Below are positions 49,695 through 56,896 of a stretch of DNA of 64,000 nucleotides, in pieces. The DNA is taken from NCBI GenBank assembly GCA_022750335.1, contig JAKIVX010000007.1:1-64000 (forward strand). Direction: 5' to 3'. The notes beneath the pieces are model-generated. The model saw nothing but the letters and a program-made list of their open reading frames with translations, searched no databases and had not been told where the DNA came from. Source of the DNA: Thermoplasmata archaeon. GTDB lineage: Archaea > Thermoplasmatota > Thermoplasmata > Lutacidiplasmatales > UBA184. The position numbers and the translations under genes are program-made. Positions within the stretch are counted from its first letter, which is position 1, and the number at the start of each line of letters is the position of its first letter.

Positions 49695-50456
49695 ATGACC
49701 GTGGTGGACGCCCGAGTGCGGGTCCATCACCCGTGCCCGTACTGCGACATCTCCACCGAATTCCCCCGGACCCTACTCCTGCTCTGGTGCGACAATCGGC
49801 GCGACGTCTTTTTCGTGTCGGCTCCGGATCCGGGCGAGCTGCGGCGGGTTCTCTCGGCGCTGCGAGATTCCTTCCACGCGCGCATCCTGATGGCGGAAGG
49901 GCGGGACGCTCTGGTGATCGTACCCGATTTTGAATGGGTCGACCCGCCCTCCGTCACCGGTCTCGCGCGCCGGAGCGGCGTCTGGGTTCTGCACCCCGTC
50001 GTGTACTTCGACGGGAAGGAGACCTACCGCATGCTCGCGCCGTCGAAAACCGAGCTCCATCGCCTCATCGCCCGGGTCCGTCGGCTCGGGGACGTCGAGA
50101 TCCTCTCGGTTACGGGCCGGACGGGTCTCGACGCGGTACGAGACCTTCCGAACGCTTCGGTGCACTTCTTCGAGGGGCTCACTGGTCGGCAGGCCCGGTC
50201 CCTGGTCGCGGCCTACGAAGGAGGGCTCTTTGAAGTTCCGGCGCGGTCCACGTGGAACGAGGTCGCCCGTCGGGAGGGCCTCTCCCGATCGACCTTCGGC
50301 GAACACCTGCGCAAAGCCCAGCTCCGGCTCCTCGCGAATAGCCACGGGTCGCTGAAAGCCCGGATCGGCGGAACGGACGCGCCGCAGGTTCTTCCCGCTA
50401 CGCCGAACGCCGGTCGGGTCCGGCGAACCCCACTCCGGGGGACCCGTCCAACCTAG
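49695..50456 (+). CDS. HTH-10 (Bat-type) regulator
   Basis: 253 residues. The C-terminal HTH-10 domain (LTGRQARSLVAAYEGGLFEV ... VARREGLSRSTFGEHLRKAQ) is characteristic of archaeal Bat-like activators. The N-terminal 170 residues form two weakly related alpha/beta sensor-like halves, beginning with a CPYCDIS segment that may bind metal or sense redox. It probably controls nearby genes; targets are unknown. Confidence 0.87.
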   Translation: MTVVDARVRVHHPCPYCDISTEFPRTLLLLWCDNRRDVFFVSAPDPGELRRVLSALRDSFHARILMAEGRDALVIVPDFEWVDPPSVTGLARRSGVWVLHPVVYFDGKETYRMLAPSKTELHRLIARVRRLGDVEILSVTGRTGLDAVRDLPNASVHFFEGLTGRQARSLVAAYEGGLFEVPARSTWNEVARREGLSRSTFGEHLRKAQLRLLANSHGSLKARIGGTDAPQVLPATPNAGRVRRTPLRGTRPT

Positions 50457-50527
50457 GATTTCGGGCGAGTGGCCCGAGGAGAGCGCGGCGACCCACTGGG
50501 CCCGGGGTCCAAAGCCGCGCGCGTCGA

Positions 50528-51229
50528 CTACGGCATCCGGATCCCGTAGAGACCGAGCCCTTGGCGACGGACGGGCCGGGTCGCTCGGCTTCGCCCCCAG
50601 CTCCTCAGGGCCGCGCAGAGGCCACCGCCCGGACCATGGTCGGCAATCGCCACGGCCCCCGGTCCCATCCGCGGGTCGAGGAGTTGGAACTCCTTCCGCG
50701 TCGCGCCGTCCTCGTGCGGAACGTCGTATACGAACAGGTCGATGCGGGGGAGCTCCTCCGCGAGCAGTGGGAGCACCACCCGTTTGTCCCCCAGACGGAG
50801 ATCCCAGCGCTTCCGAAGGGCGAAGGGCACCGCCCAGCCCGAGGACCGCCCGGGAGGCAGGCTCCACGAAGCCTGGGAGGGCTTTCGGGCCCCGGACGAC
50901 GGGGCCGGCCGCTTCGGAAGGTCGACGGAGTGGAGCACCCCGTGGCCGTTCTTCTCGAGCGCATTCAACAGGTACGCGGACGAGACGCCGGAGGAGACCC
51001 CGACCTCCACGACATGGGTCGGGCGCAGGAGACGGACCAAGGCGTGCAGTTCGAGCGGCGCGTCAATCTCGATGTACGAGGCTCGTCCCTCCCGTCGATG
51101 TTCGGCCGCTACATGGGCGAACAACCGGGCTTCGTCCTGGGCTTCCTGGATCGCGGCTCGGGTGGCGTCCGGCCCGCCGCCACTCAACCCCTCGACCCAC
51201 GATGCGTCCGGGTCCTCCTCGGCCTGCAT
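50528..51229 (-). CDS. Class I O-methyltransferase-like protein
   Basis: About 233 residues. The Rossmann methyltransferase core THVVEVGVSSGVSSAYLLNA (motif I), LLPLLAEELPRIDLFVYDVP and AIADHGPGGGLCAAL match the catechol/caffeoyl-CoA O-methyltransferase-like family (Methyltransf_24). Start at the ATG at 51229. The phosphatase gene lies 11 nt upstream, so the two form an operon. Confidence 0.82.
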   Translation of the reverse strand: MQAEEDPDASWVEGLSGGGPDATRAAIQEAQDEARLFAHVAAEHRREGRASYIEIDAPLELHALVRLLRPTHVVEVGVSSGVSSAYLLNALEKNGHGVLHSVDLPKRPAPSSGARKPSQASWSLPPGRSSGWAVPFALRKRWDLRLGDKRVVLPLLAEELPRIDLFVYDVPHEDGATRKEFQLLDPRMGPGAVAIADHGPGGGLCAALRSWGRSRATRPVRRQGLGLYGIRMP

Positions 51230-51240
51230 GGGAGTGGGAC

Positions 51241-51684
51241 CTAGGACCGTTCGAGGTCGGCGGCCGTGCCGATCCACTCGCGAGCGTGCTCGACCTGCGG
51301 GCGGACCGCGCGGATGCGGTCGTACGCGCGGTCCAGGGGGATGCCCTCGGATCGTCGCAAGTACCAGGCGCCGGCGAGCGGGGAACGTCGCACCCCGTGA
51401 CCGCAGAAGACGAGGACCGTCTCGCCCTTCGCGTGGGCGCGACCGATGGCCTCGGCGAGCCGATCGAGGTTCTTCGTGTTCGCCCGGTCGCTCCCTTCGT
51501 CGTAGATGGGAATGTGGGTCGCCGGAGGCATGTCCGGAGGGGCCTCGTCCAGGACGCAGAAACGGACACCCTCGAACGGGAGCGCATCCTTCCACCCTCC
51601 CACAAACACCCCGGGGGCGATCTCGGAGGGGCCTCTCGGGCGCGCTTTGGTCCTTGCGGCACTCGGCTTCTTTGCTGATGGCAT
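51241..51684 (-). CDS. Dual-specificity protein phosphatase
   Basis: 147 residues. The signature CX5R loop is FCGHGVRRSPLAGAWYL (nucleophile Cys at about 93, Arg at about 99), preceded by an N-terminal IAPGVFVGGWKDALPF and the general-acid loop near YDEGSD. It has the size and layout of small archaeal DSPs. The first 15 residues are Lys/Arg/Ala-rich. Substrate is unknown; phosphorylated proteins or small phosphates are possible. Confidence 0.85.
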   Translation of the reverse strand: MPSAKKPSAARTKARPRGPSEIAPGVFVGGWKDALPFEGVRFCVLDEAPPDMPPATHIPIYDEGSDRANTKNLDRLAEAIGRAHAKGETVLVFCGHGVRRSPLAGAWYLRRSEGIPLDRAYDRIRAVRPQVEHAREWIGTAADLERS

Positions 51685-51822
51685 GGGACTCCTTGCAGGG
51701 GGAAGCAGAGCGACCCCATCTTGATTGACCCGCCCCCGGGCGGCAGGGAGTGCCGGGGTGGTCCCACGATGGGCAAAGTCGGGACGGAGGGGGAGCCCGG
51801 TCCTACCACCGGCTCCGGGAAT

Positions 51823-52749
51823 CTAACCGGAGGTTGGTGGACGATGGGCAGAGGACTTGCTCAGTCCTTCCATGAATCGGATCAAGATCGAAAAGTCCGC
51901 GTCCATGCCCTGCGCCGTCGCGGCGGCGGCCATTTGCTGGGCCGCCGCGGTCGCCGGCATCGCGACCGAGAGTTCGTACGCTTCCCGAAGGACGAGGTCG
52001 AAGTCCTTGTGCATGAGAGAGAGGGCGAAGTTGGTGGGATACTCATCCCGCCGAACGTTCTCGAGTTTGGACTTCTGGCCCGGACTGAGTACGTACGTCT
52101 GCCCGAGCACATCGAGGAGCAATCCCTTCTCGATCCCTGCCTTGAGACCGAGCGCGATCGATTCGGCCAGGGCTTGCATGCCGAGGCCGAGGAGGGTGTT
52201 GACCACGAGCTTCATCGTGGTCCCCATGCCGCTCGCACCGATGTAGTAACTGTGGGGCCCGAGCACATCGAGGATCGGTTTGCACGTTTGATACGCCTCC
52301 GACTCTCCTCCGACGAAGATCACCAGCGTGGCTTGTTCGACCTGCGGGACGCTGCCCGAGACCGCCGCATCGATCATCGGGAGACCGCGTTCTGCCGCCG
52401 CCGCGTGGAGCCGTCGGGAAGCGCCCGGAGAGACGGTACTCAGGTCGATCATCATCGAACCGGAATGCACCCCCGCGAGCGCTCCGTCGGGACCGAACAT
52501 CACCTCGTGCTGGGCTTCATCACTCGTCACACTGCTCAGGACGACCTGGCAGTGCGCCGCCAGCTCCTTCGGGGTCGCGGCGGCGGTCGCCCCCCACGTT
52601 TCGGCCTCGCGGGCTCTCGCCGCCGTGCGGTCGTAAACCGCCACCGAGTAGCCCGCGGCCAGCAATCGGCGCGTCATGGCACCCCCCATGTGGCCCATGC
52701 CGATGAACCCGATTTTCGTTTCCGATTTGCTACTTCCCAGATTCGTCAC
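51823..52749 (-). CDS. NAD(P)-dependent 3-hydroxyisobutyrate-dehydrogenase-family enzyme
   Basis: About 308 residues. The Rossmann motif KIGFIGMGHMGGAMTRRLL, the DAAVSGSVPQVEQATLVIFV substrate segment and the catalytic Lys in GTTMKLVVNTLL are intact. It resembles the beta-hydroxyacid dehydrogenase family (3-HIBADH, tartronate semialdehyde reductase, GLYR1). Which acid is used cannot be told. The GTG at 52749 matches the family N-terminus. Confidence 0.88.
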   Translation of the reverse strand: MTNLGSSKSETKIGFIGMGHMGGAMTRRLLAAGYSVAVYDRTAARAREAETWGATAAATPKELAAHCQVVLSSVTSDEAQHEVMFGPDGALAGVHSGSMMIDLSTVSPGASRRLHAAAAERGLPMIDAAVSGSVPQVEQATLVIFVGGESEAYQTCKPILDVLGPHSYYIGASGMGTTMKLVVNTLLGLGMQALAESIALGLKAGIEKGLLLDVLGQTYVLSPGQKSKLENVRRDEYPTNFALSLMHKDFDLVLREAYELSVAMPATAAAQQMAAAATAQGMDADFSILIRFMEGLSKSSAHRPPTSG

Positions 52750-52956
52750 GGCTCCCCCGAATTGGGCCGGACAACAGGCCCATCTCCCCAAGTGGAACCG
52801 GGTAGTTGATTCCTCCGAAGGCTGGAATCCCTGACGGCTTCGAATCCGCCTCATTCGTCCCTCGTCTCTTCGACGAGTAATCGGCGGGGAGGGGGATGTG
52901 AACCGTTCGAGGGTCCAATTCGATCGATTCGCGTCGGGGCTCCAGGCGAAATCGGG

Positions 52957-53265
52957 TTAGAGTCGCCGACGGAGCTCTCTGAGGGTCTTCTGCGTCACTC
53001 CGGCGCTCCGTTCGATCATGACGACCCAGACCATTTCGCCCGTCACGGCATAGAAAACTCGTACGTCCGTCGCCACGTGGAATCGCCAAACCCCACGCAG
53101 TTCGGCGATTTCCTTGACTGAGACCCCCGGATGGGAACGGAACGGGGCAGCGCGGAGAAACTCCAGTCTGTCCAGGATCCGTCGGCGAAGGGGGGCCGGC
53201 AGCTTGGCCCCATCCCGGACGGCCCGTGGGTCGAACCCGATCTGGTACGGGGTCAAACCCTCCAC
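52957..53265 (-). CDS. RelE/ParE-type toxin
   Basis: 102 residues with a RelE-superfamily core: VRDGAKLPAPLRRRILDRLE, a beta-hairpin VWRFHVATDVRVFYAVTGE and WVVMIERSAGVTQKTLRE. It is expected to cleave ribosome-bound mRNA when free. It is the second gene of a TA pair; its start overlaps the antitoxin end by 13 nt. Located beside the tRNA remnant at the end of the 10-kb unit, a typical stabilisation-module position. Confidence 0.82.
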   Translation of the reverse strand: MEGLTPYQIGFDPRAVRDGAKLPAPLRRRILDRLEFLRAAPFRSHPGVSVKEIAELRGVWRFHVATDVRVFYAVTGEMVWVVMIERSAGVTQKTLRELRRRL

Positions 53266-53483
53266 CTGCGACGGACTTCGTTGGTGGAGACGGCCTTTAC
53301 TCGACCGGCATGAATGTCATCCACCCGTCGTTTCAGTTCAGCAATCACCCGGGGTGGGTAGTACTCTTCCGCCAATTCCTGAATCAGTGCGTCGTAACTC
53401 TCGCCCGGGCGTTTCAGGCTCTCGAGCAACTGACGGGTACTCGTGCGAATCGTAATCGTGGTGGGACGGTCGGCAAGGGCCAT
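53253..53483 (-). CDS. Ribbon-helix-helix/VapB-like antitoxin
   Basis: About 76 residues. TTITIRTSTRQLLESLKRPG is a DNA-binding beta strand plus helix of the RHH or DUF7557 kind, followed by a helical, acidic/basic toxin-binding C-terminus. The ATG at 53483 is 27 nt from the TATA (CCTTAAGCC), a leaderless start; autoregulation at this promoter is likely. Confidence 0.78.
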   Translation of the reverse strand: MALADRPTTITIRTSTRQLLESLKRPGESYDALIQELAEEYYPPRVIAELKRRVDDIHAGRVKAVSTNEVRRRWRV

Positions 53484-53505
53484 CGGTGCCAATAGCTGGA
53501 CAATT

Positions 53506-53514
53506 GGCTTAAGG
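53506..53514 (-). promoter_or_regulatory. TATA box of the TA operon
   Basis: CCTTAAGCC on the minus strand (plus GGCTTAAGG), centred 27 nt from the ATG at 53483. Confidence 0.55.
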
Positions 53515-53578
53515 TTTCTGTGAGGTCAACCTCTCACCAAGCGCGACGAAGCGTGGTCGTTTCTCGAGCAGAGATTCG

Positions 53579-53655
53579 CGACATGGGCCGGAGGGGGGAA
53601 TTGAACCGCCCCCTAGTTCGAATGCCCAAGGGTTGTTGACCGGGCCACCCACGAG
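53579..53655 (-). pseudogene. tRNA-like remnant next to tRNA-Leu
   Basis: On the minus strand it has a D-arm-like GGGT...ACCC stem with a GGCCCGGTCAACA loop and a T-arm-like GGCGG-TTCAATT-CCCCC ending CCGGCCCA. The 5' acceptor and anticodon stems do not pair (the loop ATTCGAA would read TCG), so it is at best a decayed tRNA. It lies 5 nt downstream of the intact tRNA-Leu in the transcription direction. Confidence 0.35.
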
Positions 53656-53660
53656 TGCGA

Positions 53661-53745
53661 TGCGGGGAGAGGGATTTGAACCCCCGAACCCCTACGGGAC
53701 CAGACCCTGAATCTGGCGCCTTTGGCCAAGCTTGGCAATCCCCGC
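53661..53745 (-). tRNA. tRNA-Leu(CAG), intact copy
   Basis: An 85-nt class II tRNA. Acceptor GCGGGGA/TCCCCGC, anticodon stem CCAGA/TCTGG around TTCAGGG, and T-arm GGGGG-TTCAAAT-CCCTC with full pairing. CCA is not encoded. It differs by only a few positions from the copy at 43672, all of which weaken the other copy. Same TATA-like sequence upstream. Confidence 0.93.
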
Positions 53746-53808
53746 GCGGGGGAGCGTACGCCCGGACCATTAAGAGCCTGAGGCTCCGGGGTCCTCCGCC
53801 GACTGGAC

Positions 53809-53815
53809 GATAAAT
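53809..53815 (+). promoter_or_regulatory. TATA box of the peptidase gene
   Basis: GATAAAT, centred 26 nt upstream of the ATG at 53838. It overlaps the ATG at 53814 that the ORF track uses, which argues against that start. Present as GATAAGT in the left copy. Confidence 0.6.
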
Positions 53816-53837
53816 GCCCCCCGAGATTGCGGGCACC

Positions 53838-55373
53838 ATGGTGGAGCGGCCGGAGGCTCCGTCGCAGGCGCTCCGTCGCGTGAACGCCCTGGAGCGACGC
53901 CTCGCGCCGCTCGACCGGGCCATCCTCGAGGTGGAGTGGCGGCAAGCGAGCGGTCGGGCGACGCGGGGCGCCGCGTCGTTGCAGCGCCGACGCCTCGCCC
54001 TGCTGGCGGAACCGGGCCTCGCACGGCGACTTCGGTCTGCGACGCGCGAGCTCGCCCGGCCGTCCCAGCGGCGACGCGCGGAGCTGTTGCTCCGGACGAC
54101 GCTGGAGGTCCAGATCGAACAGGCGCCGGAGATCGTGCGCCTTCGCGACCCGCTCGTACGCCGGATCTCCGCGTTCCATCCCAGATGGAACGGTCGGCGT
54201 AGCAGCCGTGGCTCGCTCCGTGACATTCAGCGTTCGGACTCCGACCGCACCCACCGGGAGGCCGCCTGGCGGGGCGAAGAGCCCCTTTTCCAACCGATGG
54301 AGTCCGCGTTGGCGGGACTCGTCGCGCTCCGAAACACCCGAGCCCGGGAGTTCGGGTTCCGGTCGTTTCCCGAGTACCGGCTCGCCGCGGAGGGCTTGTC
54401 GGTCGCCCGGTTACGGGAGCTCATGGAGGCCGCGACCCGCTGGGTTCCGGACGAGATGGGCCGTGCGCGCGAGGAGTTCGAGGACGCCACAGGCGAGCGC
54501 GGCTGGTACCCCTGGGACGCCCTCTACGCCCAGCAGCTCCGGGCGCCGATGCCCGAGACCTCGTTCCCGGGCCACGGCATGCTGCCGGCCGTCCTTCGCG
54601 GGGTCCGGGCGTGGGGGATTCCATCCTCCCTGCTCCGGTTCCGCGTCGACTACCACGACCTTCCTGCCGGCGGGATCTCGCTCGCACCAGACCCACCGCG
54701 CGACGTGCGGGTCGTCGTCCATCCCGAAGGGGGGTGGGAGCGGTATGGGATCCTGTTTCACGAGGTCGGGCACGCGGTCGCCTCGGGGGCAGTACGCCAA
54801 CCCTCCCACCTCCTCCGTTGGCACGAACACGTCCCCGGGTTCGCCGCGATGAGCGAAGGGGAGGGCGGGTTCTTTGAGGGGATCGCAGCGACCGAGGCGT
54901 GGCTTCGAACGCGTCCCGGGCTCTCCCGGAAGCAGGTCGGGGCCGGGGTCGCCTCCGTCCGCCGCAGCACGCTCTACAACACCGCTTGGAACGTCGTCTG
55001 GATCTCCCGGGAGCTCGCGCTCTACGAGGACGGCCCTAACGGGCCGGAGGAGGTGGCGACGCGATTGAATCGCCGTCTCTTCGGATACGAGTCCCACGAG
55101 CCACTATCCTTCGCCGACGGCTTCTCGGTCGAACTCCCGCTGTACTCACCGAGTTACTTCCTCGCGACCCTCTTCGGGTCCACCCTCCGACGGGCCGTGC
55201 TCGCGGAGGTCGGCGGCCCGTTCTGGCCGAACCGAAAGGTCGGTCCCTGGCTCCTCCGGCACTGGATGCGGGAGGGTACGTCGTTCGATTGGACGACGCG
55301 GCTCCGGGAGCTCACCGGTGCGCGGTTGGACGCCCGGGCCTTCCTCGGCGAGACCCGCCCTGGGGCGAAGTAA
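53838..55373 (+). CDS. Gluzincin metallopeptidase (M3/M32-like)
   Basis: About 511 residues, cytoplasmic. Zinc motif HEVGH at about 308-312 with the third ligand probably the Glu of GGFFEGIA about 34 residues later. A helical N-terminal cap (about 1-190) and the WYPWDALYA segment resemble M3/M2/M32 peptidases (oligoendopeptidase or carboxypeptidase-Taq types). It likely degrades oligopeptides. The 5' 920 nt are duplicated at 43.8 kb. I cannot decide between M3 and M32 without a profile search. Confidence 0.75.
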   Translation: MVERPEAPSQALRRVNALERRLAPLDRAILEVEWRQASGRATRGAASLQRRRLALLAEPGLARRLRSATRELARPSQRRRAELLLRTTLEVQIEQAPEIVRLRDPLVRRISAFHPRWNGRRSSRGSLRDIQRSDSDRTHREAAWRGEEPLFQPMESALAGLVALRNTRAREFGFRSFPEYRLAAEGLSVARLRELMEAATRWVPDEMGRAREEFEDATGERGWYPWDALYAQQLRAPMPETSFPGHGMLPAVLRGVRAWGIPSSLLRFRVDYHDLPAGGISLAPDPPRDVRVVVHPEGGWERYGILFHEVGHAVASGAVRQPSHLLRWHEHVPGFAAMSEGEGGFFEGIAATEAWLRTRPGLSRKQVGAGVASVRRSTLYNTAWNVVWISRELALYEDGPNGPEEVATRLNRRLFGYESHEPLSFADGFSVELPLYSPSYFLATLFGSTLRRAVLAEVGGPFWPNRKVGPWLLRHWMREGTSFDWTTRLRELTGARLDARAFLGETRPGAK

Positions 55374-55385
55374 GCCGCCAGCGGG

Positions 55386-56207
55386 TTAGGCGATCGCAGG
55401 GACGGTCGCCGGGTGGTGGCGGTTCTTCTCCGTGGTGAGGATGTCGAGCGCTTCGTTGACCTTCGCCTTCTCGTGTACGATTGCGCGCAATGCCTTCAAC
55501 ATCGCCACCGGGTGGTCGGATTGCCAGATGTTGCGCCCCATGTCGATGCCGTGCGCGCCGTCGTCGATCGCCCGACGTGCAAGCTCGAGCGCGGCCCGGT
55601 CGCTGTCGAGCTTCGGCCCTCCTGCGACGACGAGGGGCACAGGGCAACCCTCCACGACCTTCGAGAAGTTCTCGCAGTAGTACGTCTTCACGAGGTGGGC
55701 GCCCAGTTCGGCCGAAACGCGGCAAGCGAGTGCGAGGTAGCGGGCGTCCCGCTTTTCGAGCTCCTTGCCGACCGCCGTGATCGCCATCACGGGCATGCCG
55801 GCGGCCTCCCCCTCGTTGACCAGGCCGCCGAGATGCACGAGCGACTCGTGCTCGTGCGGACTTCCGACGAAGACGCTCATCGCGATCGCGCTCGCGTTGA
55901 GCCGGAGCGCCTCGCTCATCGAGGTCGTGATCGCCTCGTGGGAAAGGTCTTCGTGGAGGACGGTGACCCCGCCCGAGACCCGGAGTACGATCGGGGTCGT
56001 CGCGGTCGGGGGAACCGATCGGCGGAGGATCCCCCGGGTCAAGGCGAGCGCGTCGGCGTACGCCAGCAACGGAGCGATGGTCGCCTTGGCGTCCTCAAGT
56101 CGGTGGGTCGGTCCCATGAAGTAGCCGTGATCCACGGCGAGCATGACCGTGTTCCCGCTCGTTGGGGAGAACATCCGTCCGATCCGGTTCGCGATTCCCC
56201 AGTCCAT
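55386..56207 (-). CDS. LsrF/DhnA-family class I aldolase
   Basis: 273 residues. The N-terminus MDWGIANRIGRMFSPTSGNT with MLAVDHGYFMGPT is strikingly LsrF-like. The Schiff-base Lys is in HLVKTYYCENF and the phosphate-binding loops are LVVAGGPKLD and GIDMGRNIWQ. The family includes archaeal fructose-bisphosphate aldolase, ADH synthase and the LsrF thiolase of AI-2 breakdown. No other lsr genes are nearby, so a sugar-phosphate aldolase role in central metabolism is more likely. It converges with the peptidase (12-nt gap). Confidence 0.87.
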   Translation of the reverse strand: MDWGIANRIGRMFSPTSGNTVMLAVDHGYFMGPTHRLEDAKATIAPLLAYADALALTRGILRRSVPPTATTPIVLRVSGGVTVLHEDLSHEAITTSMSEALRLNASAIAMSVFVGSPHEHESLVHLGGLVNEGEAAGMPVMAITAVGKELEKRDARYLALACRVSAELGAHLVKTYYCENFSKVVEGCPVPLVVAGGPKLDSDRAALELARRAIDDGAHGIDMGRNIWQSDHPVAMLKALRAIVHEKAKVNEALDILTTEKNRHHPATVPAIA

Positions 56208-56283
56208 CGTCGACCTCGACCGGTACGATGGGAGGGGCGCTTCTTAGCGGTTGCCCCGGCGCCGGGTGCGCGCTCCCAATCGC

Positions 56284-56781
56284 CTACGCCGCCGGGGCGA
56301 GTGGGACCTCGGTACCGCGCGCGGCGACCGGTACTCGCCGATCCTCCTTCACGCGGTTGAGCACGACTTGGGTGTTGGACCGCTCGACGTAGGGATCCTG
56401 AAGCATATGCTTCACGAACCGGTCGAGGTCCCGCCGATCCCGGAACCGACCGATGAGGACGGCATCATTGTCTCCGGTCACATCGTAAATGGCGTAGGCG
56501 TGGGGGTCGCGCGCGAGGCGCTCCTCGACCTCGCGCAGTTTCCCTTTCGAGATCCAGATCCCGATGACCGCCCAGAGGTCCCAGCCGAGCTGCTCGTCAT
56601 CGAGCAGCGGGATGTAGCCTCGGATCACACCCTGCTCCTCCAGGCGACCGACGCGAGAACTGACCGTGGTCGGAGATATCTTGAGACGGTGGGCCAGCTC
56701 CCGATGGCTTCGGCGAGCATCGATGTTCAGTTCGACCAGGAGGTCTCGATCGAGATCGTCGAGGCTGGACTTTCGACCCAT
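56284..56781 (-). CDS. Lrp/AsnC-family regulator
   Basis: 165 residues. The HTH (LDDLDRDLLVELNIDARRSH; LKISPTTVSSRVGRLEEQGV) and a RAM/AsnC effector domain (DVTGDNDAVLIGRFRDRRDL) are intact, with an additional 20-residue tail. It is divergent from glnA. A perfect palindrome lies between the two genes, so it probably senses an amino acid such as glutamine or glutamate to control glnA. Confidence 0.92.
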   Translation of the reverse strand: MGRKSSLDDLDRDLLVELNIDARRSHRELAHRLKISPTTVSSRVGRLEEQGVIRGYIPLLDDEQLGWDLWAVIGIWISKGKLREVEERLARDPHAYAIYDVTGDNDAVLIGRFRDRRDLDRFVKHMLQDPYVERSNTQVVLNRVKEDRRVPVAARGTEVPLAPAA

Positions 56782-56827
56782 GATATCTCATGGAATAGGT
56801 CAAAGATAAAGGGATTGTAGATAAAAG

Positions 56828-56841
56828 TGGACTTTTGTCCA
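56828..56841. promoter_or_regulatory. Perfect palindrome TGGACTTTTGTCCA, likely Lrp operator
   Basis: A 14-bp palindrome with 5-bp arms and a TTTT centre, immediately upstream of the glnA TATA (56843-56849), overlapping the BRE position. Lrp-family sites commonly have such dyad arms with an AT-rich centre. Binding here would block TFB/TBP at glnA. Confidence 0.6.
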
Positions 56842-56842
56842 A

Positions 56843-56849
56843 TTTAAAC
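56843..56849 (+). promoter_or_regulatory. TATA box of glnA
   Basis: TTTAAAC, predicting transcription from about 56873, 24 nt upstream of the ATG at 56897; the TTG at 56882 would be nearly leaderless. Confidence 0.55.
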
Positions 56850-56896
56850 GTCCAGAGGTTGATGTACCCGGTCCGATACCTTTGCGCAGAGGCTCC

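Larger units (their letters stand above)
53661..54759. repeat. Right copy of 1.1-kb direct repeat
   Basis: Direct copy of 43672-44770 (offset 9988-9989). It contains the intact tRNA-Leu and the 5' 920 nt of the intact peptidase gene. Homologous recombination between the copies would excise about 10 kb. Confidence 0.9.

Noticed and set aside
43672-53745. Integrase-borne element using tRNA-Leu as attachment site
   Set aside because: No integrase or partial-tRNA att core was found; the repeats are 1.1 kb and include the whole tRNA, so only homologous recombination or duplication is supported.
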